From Iris pallida (lineage: Eukaryota > Streptophyta > Magnoliopsida > Asparagales > Iridaceae): a stretch of DNA of 64,000 nt. Shown piece after piece: positions 40,560 to 52,021 of the stretch. The stretch is from assembly GCA_029216955.1 (NCBI GenBank), contig JANAVB010004000.1, positions 1,633,025 to 1,697,024 on the forward strand, in the 5' to 3' direction. The notes beneath the pieces were generated by a model. That model did not search any database, had not been told where the DNA came from, and saw nothing but the letters and a program-made list of their open reading frames with translations. The position numbers and the translations under genes are program-made. Within the stretch, counting starts at the first letter, position 1, and each line of letters starts with the position of its first letter.

Positions 40560-42362
40560 ATGACAGTAAATATGACTGGGGCTGATGTCGAATCTGATGC
40601 GCCGCCAACAGACCTCGTCCAGTGCATAGATATCCTGGAAGGAGGACTCAAAACCCTCTCTGCCTCCATGCAAACACTGACTCAAGCAGTGTTTGAGATA
40701 CGGTCAGCTTTGACCAGGACACCTTCTACCGGTCCCGATCCAGGGGCCAATGGAGAGTCGAGTGTACCCCTTCAACGGGTATCCTCGGACACAGATCGCC
40801 GAGAAGCACCTCGGACGTCAGAGCCCTCAAATGTTCAACATCCGGTGGTACCGCCTTCCCTGACTCCCAGCTCCACGGAAGACGTGGTCGAGATGATCAG
40901 GGACCCGCGCGAGCGCTTTGAGTCCAAGACGAGACAAGAGGAGCGCCAGAAAATGGGCATCCCCCAGCCTTATCCCCTCGAGTGGAACAAGGTGGTTTAT
41001 CCTCCTAAGTATAAACCACAAACACTGACGCCATATGACGGGAAGGACTCTCCGCGTCGCTACCTGACGTATTTTCAGTCTCAGACGGGACATCTTCCGA
41101 AGGAGGACGCACTACTTACCAGCATATTTGTTGGGGCACTGAAAGGAGTGGCGTACGACTGGTACTGCAGCCTCCCCGATAATTCAATATCTTCCTTCGA
41201 TGACCTGACGCACCTCTTTCTCGACCGTTTCTACGATGGCGGGAAGGACACGACAATGGCGTCCCTTATAGAGATAAGCCAGAAGGAGAAGGAAACAGTT
41301 CGAGTGTTCATCGAACGCTTCCGACAGGCCAGCTTCAGACTGTCCCCAAGCATGCCAGAACATGCACTTCTCTCCTCCTGCAGCATGAACATGCTGCCTG
41401 CAGTCAAACTCTGGCTTAACTCTACTCCTCCTCCCGACTGGAGCTCCTTGATCATTGAAGCATAAGCCGCGGAGAAGAAGGCGGCCAATGCTCATCTTCT
41501 AGGAGTCAGTTTTCCTGCCTTCGAGGACAAGGGGAAACGGCCTGCAGCCAACAACCCTGGACGAGAAACAAAGGGGAAGCAGGCATTGACTGTCAATGCC
41601 TCAAAAGGTGCATCAGCACCTACTCAGAAGCCTCCACTTGCACCAAGGCCGAAGGAGGTTTATTCGTTCAACGACGAAGACACCCTGCAGCTCTTTGAGA
41701 TACTGAAGCAGGGTGACAAGATCAAGCTTCCGGACCCAAAACGTCCCGATGAGGTTGGGAAAGGGGACAACCCGAGGTACTGTCACTACCATCGGTTTGT
41801 CGGACACCCAACCAAGGACTGCTATGTCCTTAAGAATTACATCCAGCGCATGATCAATGCGGATGTAATCTCCATCGACTACGAAGAGAAGACGGTATCA
41901 GCCAACGTGGTGTCACTCCAGTTTGGCACCCTGCCGCCAACTACAACACAAGATGGCGTCGTCCCCATCCCTGAGGCGACAATGGAGATGGTTAACTTAC
42001 CACCAACCCGTGACAACGTGAGTGGACTCATCCCACTCACCACATCTCGGGGAGAGATCCTATGGGTTCACCCCGATCTCGTCTCCGAGGTGACTCAACC
42101 GGAGGTACGCCCTACCTCCAAGTCCAAAGGCAGGAAGATCAAGTCTTGCCGCACGGTCTCTTCTTCAGCGGAAGAGGCACTTCCTGTGCAGACGCGTTCA
42201 CAACAGAACGTCCAACCTGACGAAGCTGCCGTCGAGGTGGTGCCTCCCGACACCGTCCCTGCTGTCCAGGACGAGGGCCCGTCTAAGCCCTCAGCAGCCA
42301 ATAAGCAGAAGCAGATAGAGGCCAGCTTCGATAGGCCTCTGTGAAAAAAGAATGCTTCAGGG
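40560..42362 (+). pseudogene. gag: Tat1 gag
   Basis: Frame 0 from ATG 40560. Residues ~135-300 form the retrotransposon gag core (PYPLEWNKVVYPPKY, DSPRRYLTYFQSQTG, WYCSLPDNSISSFDDL, LFLDRFYDGGKDTTM). Further on is a Tat-type zinc-knuckle variant (RYCHYHRFVGHPTKDC) at about 41775, then a linker. The protein would form the cytoplasmic virus-like particle and bind genomic RNA. Stops interrupt at 41463-41465 (TAA, in a run that otherwise continues AAEKKAAN) and at 42342-42344 (TGA, likely from CGA). The same frame continues into the protease, so gag and protease were one translation unit. Confidence 0.85.
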
Positions 42363-42368
42363 CTAGCC

Positions 42369-43245
42369 ATGCCCCACAACTTCGACATACTGGCGCAACT
42401 GGCCAGTACTCCTGCCCGCCTATCTTTGTTCGAGCTCCTTCGTCTTTCCAAAGACTCCCGAGAAGCTCTCTGCGAAGCTCTGAAGGATGCTGAATCCTTT
42501 CATAGTCAGGTCAAGCAGCCTGAAGATCTCTCGACTGTGTACAAGCACTGTCATTGTGCGGAGGAGGTTATCCCCAATATAACCTTCATCCAACAGGACA
42601 TGCTGCTCAAGCATAATCGATACAACAGGCCGCTGTATTATACAGGGTACATCGGTTCAGTCAAGGTGAAGCAAATTCAGATCGATCCGGGGTCCTCCTT
42701 CAGTATCATCCCGAAGATGCTGCTCTCAACACTGGGGATCCCAATGTACCGACTGGCGCCCTCCAACACAACAATCAGTGGTTTCAACGCCAGCAAAAGC
42801 GAACTACTGGGCAAAATACGACTAAAGTGCCACATCGGTAACCTCAGAACCGAGGTCACTTGTTATGTCGTGGACGCCGAAGTCAACTACAACATTCTGT
42901 TGGGTCGCCCATGGCTGCACGAGTACATGGTGGTGTCATCCACGCTCCACCAATGTATGAAGTATGTGTCCACCAACAACGTCATCCGTACGGAGTTCGC
43001 GGACATCGACCCATTCAAAGGGATTGAAGCCTACTTCACCGATGCCGACTTATATAAGTCACCTGACGAGGAGGAGGCCAATGATGCTGACGACGAAGCA
43101 GAAACAACAGCAGAGCCGGACATGGAGCCTGAGGTCACTCCCGATGCTTCTTTGAAGATCTGACTCAAAGGCAAACCGCCTCAGAGGTTGCCTCCCATGA
43201 GCATTAAGCTACCCGGAAAAGCACCAACTGCTCCTGAAGCTCCCT
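42369..43245 (+). pseudogene. Tat1 aspartic protease region
   Basis: The frame of gag continues. The retropepsin active site reads QIDPGSSFSII: the usual D-T/S-G is D-P-G, a variant common in Tat elements. YNILLGRPWLHE is the conserved C-terminal protease motif. The enzyme would process the polyprotein. TGA at 43161-43163 (likely from CGA) and a second stop at ~43245 precede a shift into frame 2. A peptide module built on RLKGKPP appears three times between 43155 and 43385, linking protease and RT. Confidence 0.82.
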
Positions 43246-43291
43246 GAAGATACGGCTCAAGGGAAAGCCGCCTCAAACATCGGCTCCCCTA

Positions 43292-45790
43292 GTGGCAAAA
43301 CTACAGGGGAAGGCGTCAGTCACCGGAGGCACAGTGGAGGCACCTCTGAAGGTGCGTCTTAAGGGCAAGCCGCCGCCAGCCCAGCTGCCAGAAAAGGCCC
43401 ATGTAGTCCTCTCGGACTCCCAGATCAGCGCTGTGGTGGACCCTCCCGATCCTACTCTAGTGCTTACAGATGAAGAGCTGGAGGAATATATCTCGGCCGA
43501 TGTAGATGCCCCATCTCTTGACAATGTAATCCCACGGGATAAAATCTCATATTTCATCAATAACAGAGTGTCTTTTAATTATTCTAGTCTTCCATATTGG
43601 AATGCCATGTATACATTAGATAATGCTCTACGGTCGTTGCAAACACAAATAACGACTGTCCATCATGTAAATCGAGTAGTCCCGTCCCAAGGGGTCTGTT
43701 ACATAGTCCCACCACGGAGTCGAGACGAAGAATCCATCATCTTCGGCAAGGTCGAGCGTCATCAAGACCTCCCGCCACTCGAGCCAGAACCAGATGCCGG
43801 CAGAATGCAACTCTATCGGTACACGGACAAGGCAAAGTATCTCATCCAGAAGATGGGTTACGACCTGAAAAGTAACAAGGGCCTGAACTACGGCAAAGGG
43901 CGACGTCTCCCTCTCCGGCTTCCAACACCTAAAGGAAAGCCGCAGGACTACTACAATAGAACTCGACGGGGGGTAGGCTATGTCACGCCACCGTCAACTC
44001 CAGAGAGTTTAGACGCAGAAGAAGTAGAACATTCTCACTCGTCTGAAGCATCAACGTGGGATTCCGATACCAGTATCGGATCTGTCTTCAAGAGAGTGCT
44101 GTCAGCCAATATGACATCTGCACAATCTCAAGAAGAAGAAGGCGAAGACCAAGCGCCGGAATTCTTCGAAGAAGAACCCTGGGCTCAACGCCTGGGACAA
44201 CAATGGGAGTCTCGCTTCGAACTACGCGAACCTCCCACCGAGGATGAAGTCGAGCAGATCGACCTTGGGGATGGATCTTCTTCCAAACCCATCTTCATCA
44301 GCAAAAGCCTAAAAGGAGAAGACCGAGAATCTTTAATCCAGCTGGCTAAAGAGTATATCGACATCTTCGCTTGGAGCTATGAAGATATGCCGGGACTTGA
44401 TCCCAAGATTGCGATGTATAGGTTGAACATCTTGCCTGATGCCAAGCCTATCAAACAACAACAGCGACGCTTCCGTCCGGACATTATGAATGCCATCGAT
44501 CAGGAGGTAGACAAACTCTTGACCAGCGGCTACATCCGTGAAGAGCAACACCCAGATTGGGTAGCCAACGTCGTCCCCGTCACCAAGAAGAATAGGAAGA
44601 TACGAGTCTGTATCGACTTCAGAGACCTCAACTCTGCTTGCCCGAAGGACGAATTCCCGCTTCCAATCACCGATGTGATGATCGACAACACATGTGGCTT
44701 CGAGCGCATGTCTTTTATGGACGGGTATTCGGGCTACAACCAGATCAAGATGTTCCCTGATGACGCAAAACACACGTCATTCAGGACTCCAAAGGGCGTT
44801 TTCTGCTACACAGTGATGCCCTTCGGCTTGAAGAACGCTGGTGCGACATATCAAAGGGCTATAAGCACCATTTTCCGTCAACACCTTCGTAAGACAGTCG
44901 AATGCTATGTTGACGACATCGCAGTCAAGAGCCGTCTCGAAGGAGATCACCTGCAAGACCTCAAGACAGTCTTCGATCTCATGCGGGCGCATCAACTCAA
45001 GATGAACCCCGCTAAATCCTTCCTTGGGGTTTCTAGCAGAAAGTTCTTGGGCTTTATCATCACGGCGAAAGGCATTCATGTCGATCCCGAGAAGACCAAA
45101 GCCATCCTTGATATGGACCCTCCGAAGAACCTTCAAGAACTTCGAGGCCTACAGGGACGTCTGGCATACATCCGGAGGTTCATAGCAAACCTTTCCGACA
45201 AATGTCAACCCTTCACCTAGCTCATGAAGAAGGGAGTCTCTTACGTCTGGACAGAGGAATGCCAAAAGGCTTTCGACGACATTAAAGCCTACCTGACGAG
45301 CCCACCAGTCCTGGTAGCACCCGTCGCCGGCAAACCATTTCTCCTCTACGTCCGAGCAATGGATCACTCCCTCGGTGCTCTGCTAGCTCAGAACAGCGAT
45401 ACAGGCTATGAGCAAGCAATCTACTACCTTAGCCGAACTCTGATCGGGGCCGAACACCGGTACAACCCCGTTGAGAAAGAGTGCTCGGCTTTGGTATTTG
45501 CCATCCAAAAGACTCGACATTATGTCTCGGGGCAGACAATTCATGTCATTTCCCGAGTCAATCCGCTCAGGGTCCTCATGACGAAGCCAGGATCATTGAA
45601 CTCCCGGCTGGCCACATGGGCGATCTTGCTAACGCCATACAACATGGTGTTCGTTCTACAAAAAGCTATTAAGGGTCAAGCTCTGGTAGACTTTTTAGCT
45701 GCACACCCCATCCCAGAGTCCTCAAGGCTCTACGAAGACATCCCGGATGAGGTCCAAGAATCAAACGTCACCGAAGAAGGCTCTGTCTAG
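43292..45790 (+). pseudogene. pol: Tat1 G-patch-like segment, reverse transcriptase and RNase H
   Basis: Frame 2. A G-patch-like stretch (LIQKMGYDLKSNKGLNYG) near 43840-43900, known in Tat elements, is followed by an acidic linker. RT begins near residue 380 with FRPDIMNAIDQEVDKLL. Its motifs include VCIDFRDLNSACPKDEFPLP, FMDGYSGYNQI (first catalytic Asp), MPFGLKNAGATYQRA and the YVDD box at about 44912. After TAG at 45218-45220 the frame continues with connection and RNase H sequence (FLLYVRAMDHSLGALLAQ, EHRYNPVEKECSAL). It would copy the RNA into cDNA within the particle. A second TAG closes the segment at 45788-45790. Confidence 0.92.
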
Positions 45791-45793
45791 CGG

Positions 45794-46204
45794 ATGTTTT
45801 TCGATGGCGCTTCAAGAACAGGCCCCAAAGGCCAAATCATCGCAGGAGTGGGGGTGGTATTAGTCTCCCCCGATCAACTGGTCATCCAGCATACTTACTC
45901 TCTTTCGAAGCCGTGCTCCAACAACGTTGCCGAGTACAACGCGCTCATTATGGGACTCCAGCTAGCGCAACAGCTGGGGGTGAATCATCTGGAAGCCTAC
46001 GGCGACTCAAAACTCGTCGTAAACCAGATCAGAGGGCAGTACGAGGTTCGTCATGAAGACCTGATCCCTTACCATGAAGTTGCATTGAACATCGTTTCAA
46101 CCTTCACCGGGTTCTTCATCGAACATGTACCTCACCTACAAAATCTAGAGGCTGATGCTCTAGCCGGCCTCGCAGCCTCATTAGCGGCACCCTTCGAAAC
46201 TTAA
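45794..46204 (+). pseudogene. Tat1 second RNase H (archaeal-type aRNH)
   Basis: Same frame as RT, between two stops. It contains FFDGASRTGPKGQ (first Asp), NNVAEYNALIMGLQLA (Glu), YGDSKLVVNQI (Asp) and NLEADALAGLA (Asp), all four acidic positions of an RNase H. A second RNase H of this type behind RT is diagnostic of Tat-lineage elements. It would degrade the RNA strand of the hybrid. The active-site residues survive although the polyprotein around it is broken. Confidence 0.88.
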
Positions 46205-46213
46205 CACTAAGTC

Positions 46214-47565
46214 ATGGTAGTGGGCCGAGACTTGGTCTGCCCTAAAAACAACCTGCACTCACAAGTGGCCTACGCCATGTCAACGGGTGCCGGTGTTAAC
46301 GTCCGAGATTGGAGATTCCCGTTTATCGACTTTGCTGTCTACGGAATTCTTCCAGAGGACCCGAAAGAAGCTGTCTCAGTCAGGAGACGCTCTCTTCGAT
46401 TCTACTACGATACGGCCATAAAAATGCTGTACCGACGCTCCTACGATGGACTTCTCCTTTGATGTTTGTCTAACGAAGAAGCAGTCGAAGCCCTTCGAGA
46501 AGCTCACGATGGAACCTGTGGGGCCCATCAACCTGGTCCTAAGTTGCAGGATCGACTGCGACGTATGGGCTACTACTGGCCAACCATAGCCGCTGACGCT
46601 GTCGAATATGCTAAGAAGTGCCATGCGTGCCAGCTTCACGCAGACTTCATTCACACACCGTCAGAACCACTACATCCTACAGTCGCCTCCTAGCCCTTCG
46701 AAGCTTGGGGAATGGACATTGTGGGACCGATCACCCCCCTTCATTGAGAGGACACCGCTTCATCCTAGCAATCACCGACTACTTCTCCAAATGGGCAGAA
46801 GCAGTTCCGCTGGCAGAAGTGAAAAGCTCCAGGGTGATCAGCTTCATCAAGCACCACGTCATCTACCATTTCGGGGTACCCCGGAGGATCATCCACGATA
46901 ATGGTCCTCAGTTCATCAGCCATGTTTTCAGCCGATTCTGTGACAAGAATCGCATTCAAAATGTGGCATCAACCGCCTACAATCCGGCAGCAAACGGATT
47001 AGCAGAGGCGTTGAACAAAACTATCGTCAGGCTACTCAAAAAGGTCGTATCATCCAACAAACGCGACTGTGATGAAAAGCTCGGCGAATGCCTTTGGGCC
47101 TACCGCACAACGGTACGGACCCCGACAGGCAACACACCATTCTCCTTGGTCTACGGAAGTGAAACGGTACTGCCTCTCGAGATTCAGATACCCTCACTCC
47201 GCGTAGCAATCACAAACTAACTCACAGAAGAGGACAATCAACGTCGTCGTCTGCAGGAACTGGAGGCACTTGATGAAAAGCGTCTCCTAGCTCAACAGCG
47301 CATCGAACTCTACCAAGCCCGTATATCATAGGCTTTCAACAAGAAGGTCAAGCAGAGGACTTTTCAAGTAGACGACCTGGTTCTGGCAGTCAGGAGGCCG
47401 ATGGTGTTGACTCACAAAATACCAGGAAAGTTCGAGCCCAAATGGGAAGGACCTTTCATCATCGAGACGGTATACTCAAACGGTGCCTACCGTCTCGCCA
47501 AACCCAATGGGGACTTATTCATGATGCCCATCAATGGCAAGTTCCTAAAGAAGTACTACTCTTGA
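46214..47565 (+). pseudogene. pol: Tat1 integrase, frameshifted
   Basis: Frame 2 carries the HHCC zinc finger (HDGTCGAHQPG and KKCHACQLH) after TGA 46460-46462, likely from CGA. TAG at 46691-46693 precedes EAWGMDIVGPI, the first catalytic Asp, and a frameshift near 46745 moves the rest to frame 1. TDYFSKWAEAVPL, HDNGPQF (second Asp) and NGLAEALNKT (Glu) complete the DDE core, with a stop at 47218-47220. The C-terminal part (FQVDDLVLAVRR, GKFEPKWEGPFII) runs to the native stop TGA 47563-47565. All catalytic residues are present, but the reading frame is broken at several points. Confidence 0.88.
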
Positions 47566-48203
47566 CATCTTTCAGACATGTGCTTCCACCAGGGGATCTG
47601 TGGACCCAATCATCAGGGCTCACAGATAATTCCCTTCCACAAAATCATACGCTTTTGGAATCCAGTTGTTCCGTAGCATCCTCCAGTAGAAGGACAAACA
47701 CGTCCACATCACCTCTGAGTTGTCCCCCTATACCCTACAAAGCGGAATCTTACATCCCATAAGACTACGCTACCCACCATGTTTACCACGTCCATATTAC
47801 CTCTGAGTAAACATCCCGTACAGACAACCCCCACGTTGCCGTACATTGATCGCAGAACTTCCACGTCCACATTACCTCTGAGTAGTTCCGTGTATCCCCC
47901 AGAGTCATTCCTACCACGTCCATAACACCTCTGAGTAGGAAGATTCTATTATTTGAACCCCATATTTGCCACGTCCACATTACCTCTGAGCAAATATATT
48001 GGGTCTTTCAAACTTATTATCTGTACCTAAAACCAAGGTACGCAAAAGATAATAGGTCCACACAAATCATCAAAGTTCATGACAAGCAAAAATGAACACA
48101 TCGCAGAAAATGGTGTACTTCTTTATTTTAAAAAAAGGAGAGTAAAGGATTACACTATCCCCAGCAAGAGTTGCAAAAATATAAAAAGCAGAGACTACAA
48201 GCC
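47566..48203 (+). repeat. Tat1 region after pol with CCACGTCC repeats
   Basis: Five copies of a 24-bp motif around CCACGTCCACATTACCTCTG are spaced 45-75 bp apart (about 47700-47995). No coding sequence is seen. Confidence 0.75.
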
Positions 48204-49427
48204 CTAAATATCCCCAGGGTTGGCGGAAAGCTCTGCGATTCGGCGTTTCAAGTCTGCCGCCCGAGTCTCCACAGTCGCCAAGACTCGACGTTCAGCTTCT
48301 TGATGCATCACTTCAACAGCCTCAGCAGAAGTTTCATTCTCGTGCTTCTCATCAAGCTGCTGTCTCTGCTGAGCCAGGATAAGAGCTCGGAGAGTGAAAG
48401 CTGCTTCCTCCTTCTTGAATGCTACGTGTTCAGCCTGGACATGTTCGGCGTCCAATAGGAGTCGGGCCCGCTGGTCCTCAAGGCGGCGCATCTGCGCGTC
48501 AATCTCCGCGATATTAGCGTCCAATGCAGCTCGCGTCTCCACTATCTCCCGCATAGACTGAGATAATCACTCCACTGCAGCTTCAGTCTCAGCCACTTCG
48601 CGTTCCCAGACACTCACTGTGGCCTGGTAGGAAGACTCGATCTCGGCGAGCAGCTTCTCCTTCTCCACATCTATCAGGACGGAGAGGTCATTTCGATGGA
48701 TGCGCTCTAATTCGGAAAGCTGCTAGTCCAACTCAGCCACTGTGGCTTCCAGAATGACGGCTATATGATCGTGGCCCTAGTGAATACGGATCAAGTTGAT
48801 ATGAGGCAGTGCCAGAGTTCTTGCTGTCGCAAAGCTCCCCTTGGCGTCCATCACTGCCGACACCACCCTCTGCAGCATTTTGTACACTGTCTCAACGATG
48901 AATTTTATATATTCATCTGCGTCCGCCAGCACCTGCGGTGTCATAACAGGGGTTGGAGGAGCTACTCCAGTCGGCGGACCGGAAGAAGACCCGCCGACCT
49001 CAACCTGCGAGGCTGGAACCTCGGTATTAGTAGGCTCTTCATCAACAGGGGCCTGACTACTAGCCCGAGGAGCCAAGGGAACAGAAGAAGCCGGGACAGG
49101 CGTCGAGATCGTACCCTAAGTGGAAGGAGCAACAGAGGGTTCCATCACACCCTTACCCTTCCCAAACTCGGAAGTACCACCGACGTCAGTGGCCACCTCT
49201 CCAATACCCAACGTACTATCACCAGCCAATATTTCCCCTGGCAGAATGGGGAGATCAACACTTACCTCCTGACTCGTCCCTGAAGTCAGGACCACCAGAC
49301 GAGTCTCTTCAGCAAATCCCTCTACAGGGGGTCTTGTAGAAGCATGGAATTTCAGAACCAGAAAGTCTATGCGCCAGACTACATGTGCCAGAGCTTGGAC
49401 AAAGTACTTCACAGCAAAAAGCAACAA
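48204..49427 (-). pseudogene. Tat1 antisense ORF with coiled coil, broken
   Basis: One minus-strand frame is open from within the 3' LTR (49427) leftwards to 48204, except for stops at about 49113-49115, 48774-48776, 48723 and 48567. The upper part is Pro/Ser/Val-rich (PASQVEVGGSSSGPPTGVAP). The lower part is a long charged coiled coil (LSELERIHRNDLSVL, AALDANIAEIDAQMRRLEDQ, AQQRQQLDEKHENETSAE). Antisense ORFs between pol and the 3' LTR are known from several Tat-lineage elements and their role is unclear. The persistence of one frame over ~375 codons on the strand opposite to pol, with strong heptad structure, argues for a former gene rather than chance. Confidence 0.65.
49321..49334 (+). 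other. Polypurine tract region of Tat1
   Basis: ACAGGGGGTCT stands immediately before TGTAGAAGC of the 3' LTR. Confidence 0.6.
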
Positions 49428-51587
49428 ATATAGACATTAAAAGAGGACTTTTTATTTAACATATAAAAGTCTATTACATGTCTAAGAAAGACTGTACAAA
49501 GGAGAATTTCTACAAAGAAAAGATCCTAAGTCAACAGCCAGCAGCCAACATGCGCCCTCAAGTAGGCGCAGCGATTAACATGTGCCCTCAGCTAGGCGCA
49601 TCCCACCATGCGCCCTCGGTAAGGCGCATCCTTTTCAGCAGCTCAGTTATGTGCATCCTCAGTTATGTGCATCCCTTTGGCAGCTCAGTTATGTGCATCC
49701 CTTCAGCAGCCCAGTTATGTGCCGCTCTTCCAGCCAGGCTCACCGTCGTCTAAATGCTTCGACTAATAAAGCATTTATTGAGCAGAACGAGGGTGGCAAT
49801 CAACCCTCTAGCCAAGGAAGGGAAAAGAACCACGAGCCAACCTGTGGCCAGGGGAGGCTTCGAAAGAGCCTCCAAACACCAAGGAAGACCGTGATCGAAA
49901 CTGCGGCTAAAGGAGCAGCTTTCAACACAACCAGAATGGGCTACACCCATTTTGAAGGAAGAAAGGGCTACCAAAGCCACAGCACCGCCATTCCGATCTA
50001 CGGCTCTTCCTGCACAATGAAGATGAGGCTCGAGCATCCCTATCTTTGGATGCAACAGGCACCTTCCGCCTGCCTCAGAAGCCCTCGACTCCGACTTTTA
50101 GATGTAACAGTCACCTTCAAGTGCATCAACAAAGACACTGCGTCGCATCTTCACTCTCGGGAGCATCTCATCAATAGAATGCATTCGAGTACAAGTTCAT
50201 GTCGGAAAGACGTGAGAGAACGAGAAGCAAACCCTCTCTCCATGCCACTATTTATAGGCCGGGCAAATCAAACCCATGCGCCAAGTGGATGGCTCTCCGA
50301 ATTCTGTGCAATAAATTTGCATTAAATGGATGAACCAGACGCTTCGAATTCAGCCAAGTCAAAATGGCTATTTAAAGCATTCGAAGAACGTAACAGTCGC
50401 ACCATTAAAGACGGGTCAAGCGGATGCGTCGGCCAGACCGCGCATCACACAGACGTGCCTTTCAGCACCAAGCGCATCACAGGGGATGCTTTCCCATACG
50501 CCTAGTGGAACGCCAACCGACGCGCCCACTCAGCTGTCCATCGAATGTCACAAACATTAAATACTAAACTGACAGAATTAGCAGCACGCCTTCCAAAGTC
50601 TGAACAGTCGGCAGCTTTTTCAGAAGACGAAGCATCGCCAACGTCAGCATCATTATTACTTCCCTCCGACGGCTACTGCCACGTGGCCACCCAACCATCT
50701 CGCATGCACCTCCGCAGCCATGCGCCCAAATCCGCATGCGCCTTAAAAGCCATGCGTCTCAGACTTTTCACTGATCCCTAAAGACAGAAGAAAAGTCACC
50801 ATTAAAGCTCTGCATACGCCTCAAAAGCTGTGCGCCCCAGACTTCTCCCTGATCCCAAAAGACAGGAGTAAAGTCACTACTGAAGCTCTGCATGCGCCTC
50901 AAAAGCCATGTGCCCAGAATGTTCGTGACTCCTAAAGGTTACGTGCCAAAGCCTCCTCATGCGCCCAATCCTAGGCGCATCCTACCTGATCATTCCCCCA
51001 TCAAATCCGAGATCTCCGAGCTATGGGTCGATGACACGTGTCCTTTGACTCAACTCATCCAAGAAGTCAGCAACAGAAAGATCTTCTTCTCTGCTACGTG
51101 CCGGCTCACAACAGCAATATGAAGAAGTCAACCCCTCGATCAGTGTGCATCGTCCATGCGCCTCTATCAGCAATCGACACGTGGCGTCCCCGCGTACAGG
51201 CGTATCCTACATGCGCGCATGAGCAGCCAGCCTGCAAAACTATAAATAGAGGGATCATTTCCTTCTTCCGGACGGACCTACCTATGTACACACATACCAA
51301 CCTCCACAACGAACAGACAGAGACTTCGCACCACCAGAGAGGCAGATACAGACACTCAACGTCTTCCTCCTCTCAGCAAGCTCCAGCACCCAGAGCAATC
51401 CATACCTTCAGAGAACCGATAACCATCGTCAGATCATCAACGGAGTCAACGCATTACCACTCGCTCCATTGGCACTAGGGACCCAGATTAAACAAAAGTG
51501 TACTCCTAGGACTACATCTAAGTCCTACATTGTAACACTGTTCTGTTTGTATTGAAATTTGCAATCAAAGAATTTTAATGGCAAATA
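49335..51587 (+). repeat. 3' LTR of Tat1 (2253 bp)
   Basis: Nearly the same as 36640-38905. It ends GGCAAATA where the 5' copy ends GGCAAACA, so the terminal CA has changed to TA. Confidence 0.9.
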
Positions 51588-52021
51588 CCATCCCCCCTCC
51601 TCTCCGCCACGTGCAACCCTCTTCCTTCCCCCGCCATGCGCAGCCGCCCCCTTCCCTGCCATGCGCAGCCCGTCCCCCGCCCCTGCGCACCCTGCCGGTG
51701 GCGGCTGCTGTTGCTGTAACGGCGACTGCTCGCGGCTGTGTAGCCCCCCTCCGGCTGCCGGCGCTGGAGAAAGGGGGGCTGCTGGAGAGAGGGGGTTTGG
51801 GAAGGGATTTTTTGTCATTTGTTAACTCGGTTAACACTGTTTGAAGAGAGGTTATCAAGTTGATGCCTATCAAAGTTTAGGGTATCAACTTGGAAACTCG
51901 AATAGTTGATGGTATCAAGTTGTAATTTAGATAAAATTATAATATATTGTTACAATAAATTTTTTCATCATTTATAAGTTGTAACAAATAAAAATGAATA
52001 TGTTATTTGAGAGTATAATTA

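Larger units (their letters stand above)
36640..51587 (+). mobile_element. Tat-lineage Ty3/gypsy retrotransposon Tat1, complete but decayed
   Basis: LTRs at 36640-38905 and 49335-51587 begin TGTAGAAGCATGG. A Tat/Ogre-type primer site (TGGCGACTCTGC) follows the first and a polypurine tract precedes the second. Between them in order are ORF1, gag, protease, a G-patch-like stretch, RT, RNase H, a second RNase H, integrase and an antisense ORF. The extra RNase H and the ORFs outside gag-pol are hallmarks of the Tat lineage. The flanks CCACC (36635) and CCATC (51588) form a 5-bp duplication with one mismatch. All genes carry stops or frameshifts. Confidence 0.92.
36386..51930. mobile_element. Foldback (long-TIR) DNA element split by Tat1
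   Basis: 36386-36540 and 51795-51930 are inverted copies of one sequence; for example CTAAATTAAAACTTGATACC at 36386 pairs with GGTATCAAGTTGTAATTTAG at 51911. ACTATTCGAG and CTAAACTTTGATA segments also pair. The flanks ATAAAATG and ATAAAATT give an 8-bp duplication with one mismatch. Without Tat1 the element is about 0.6 kb and non-coding, a MITE-like foldback. Confidence 0.75.
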
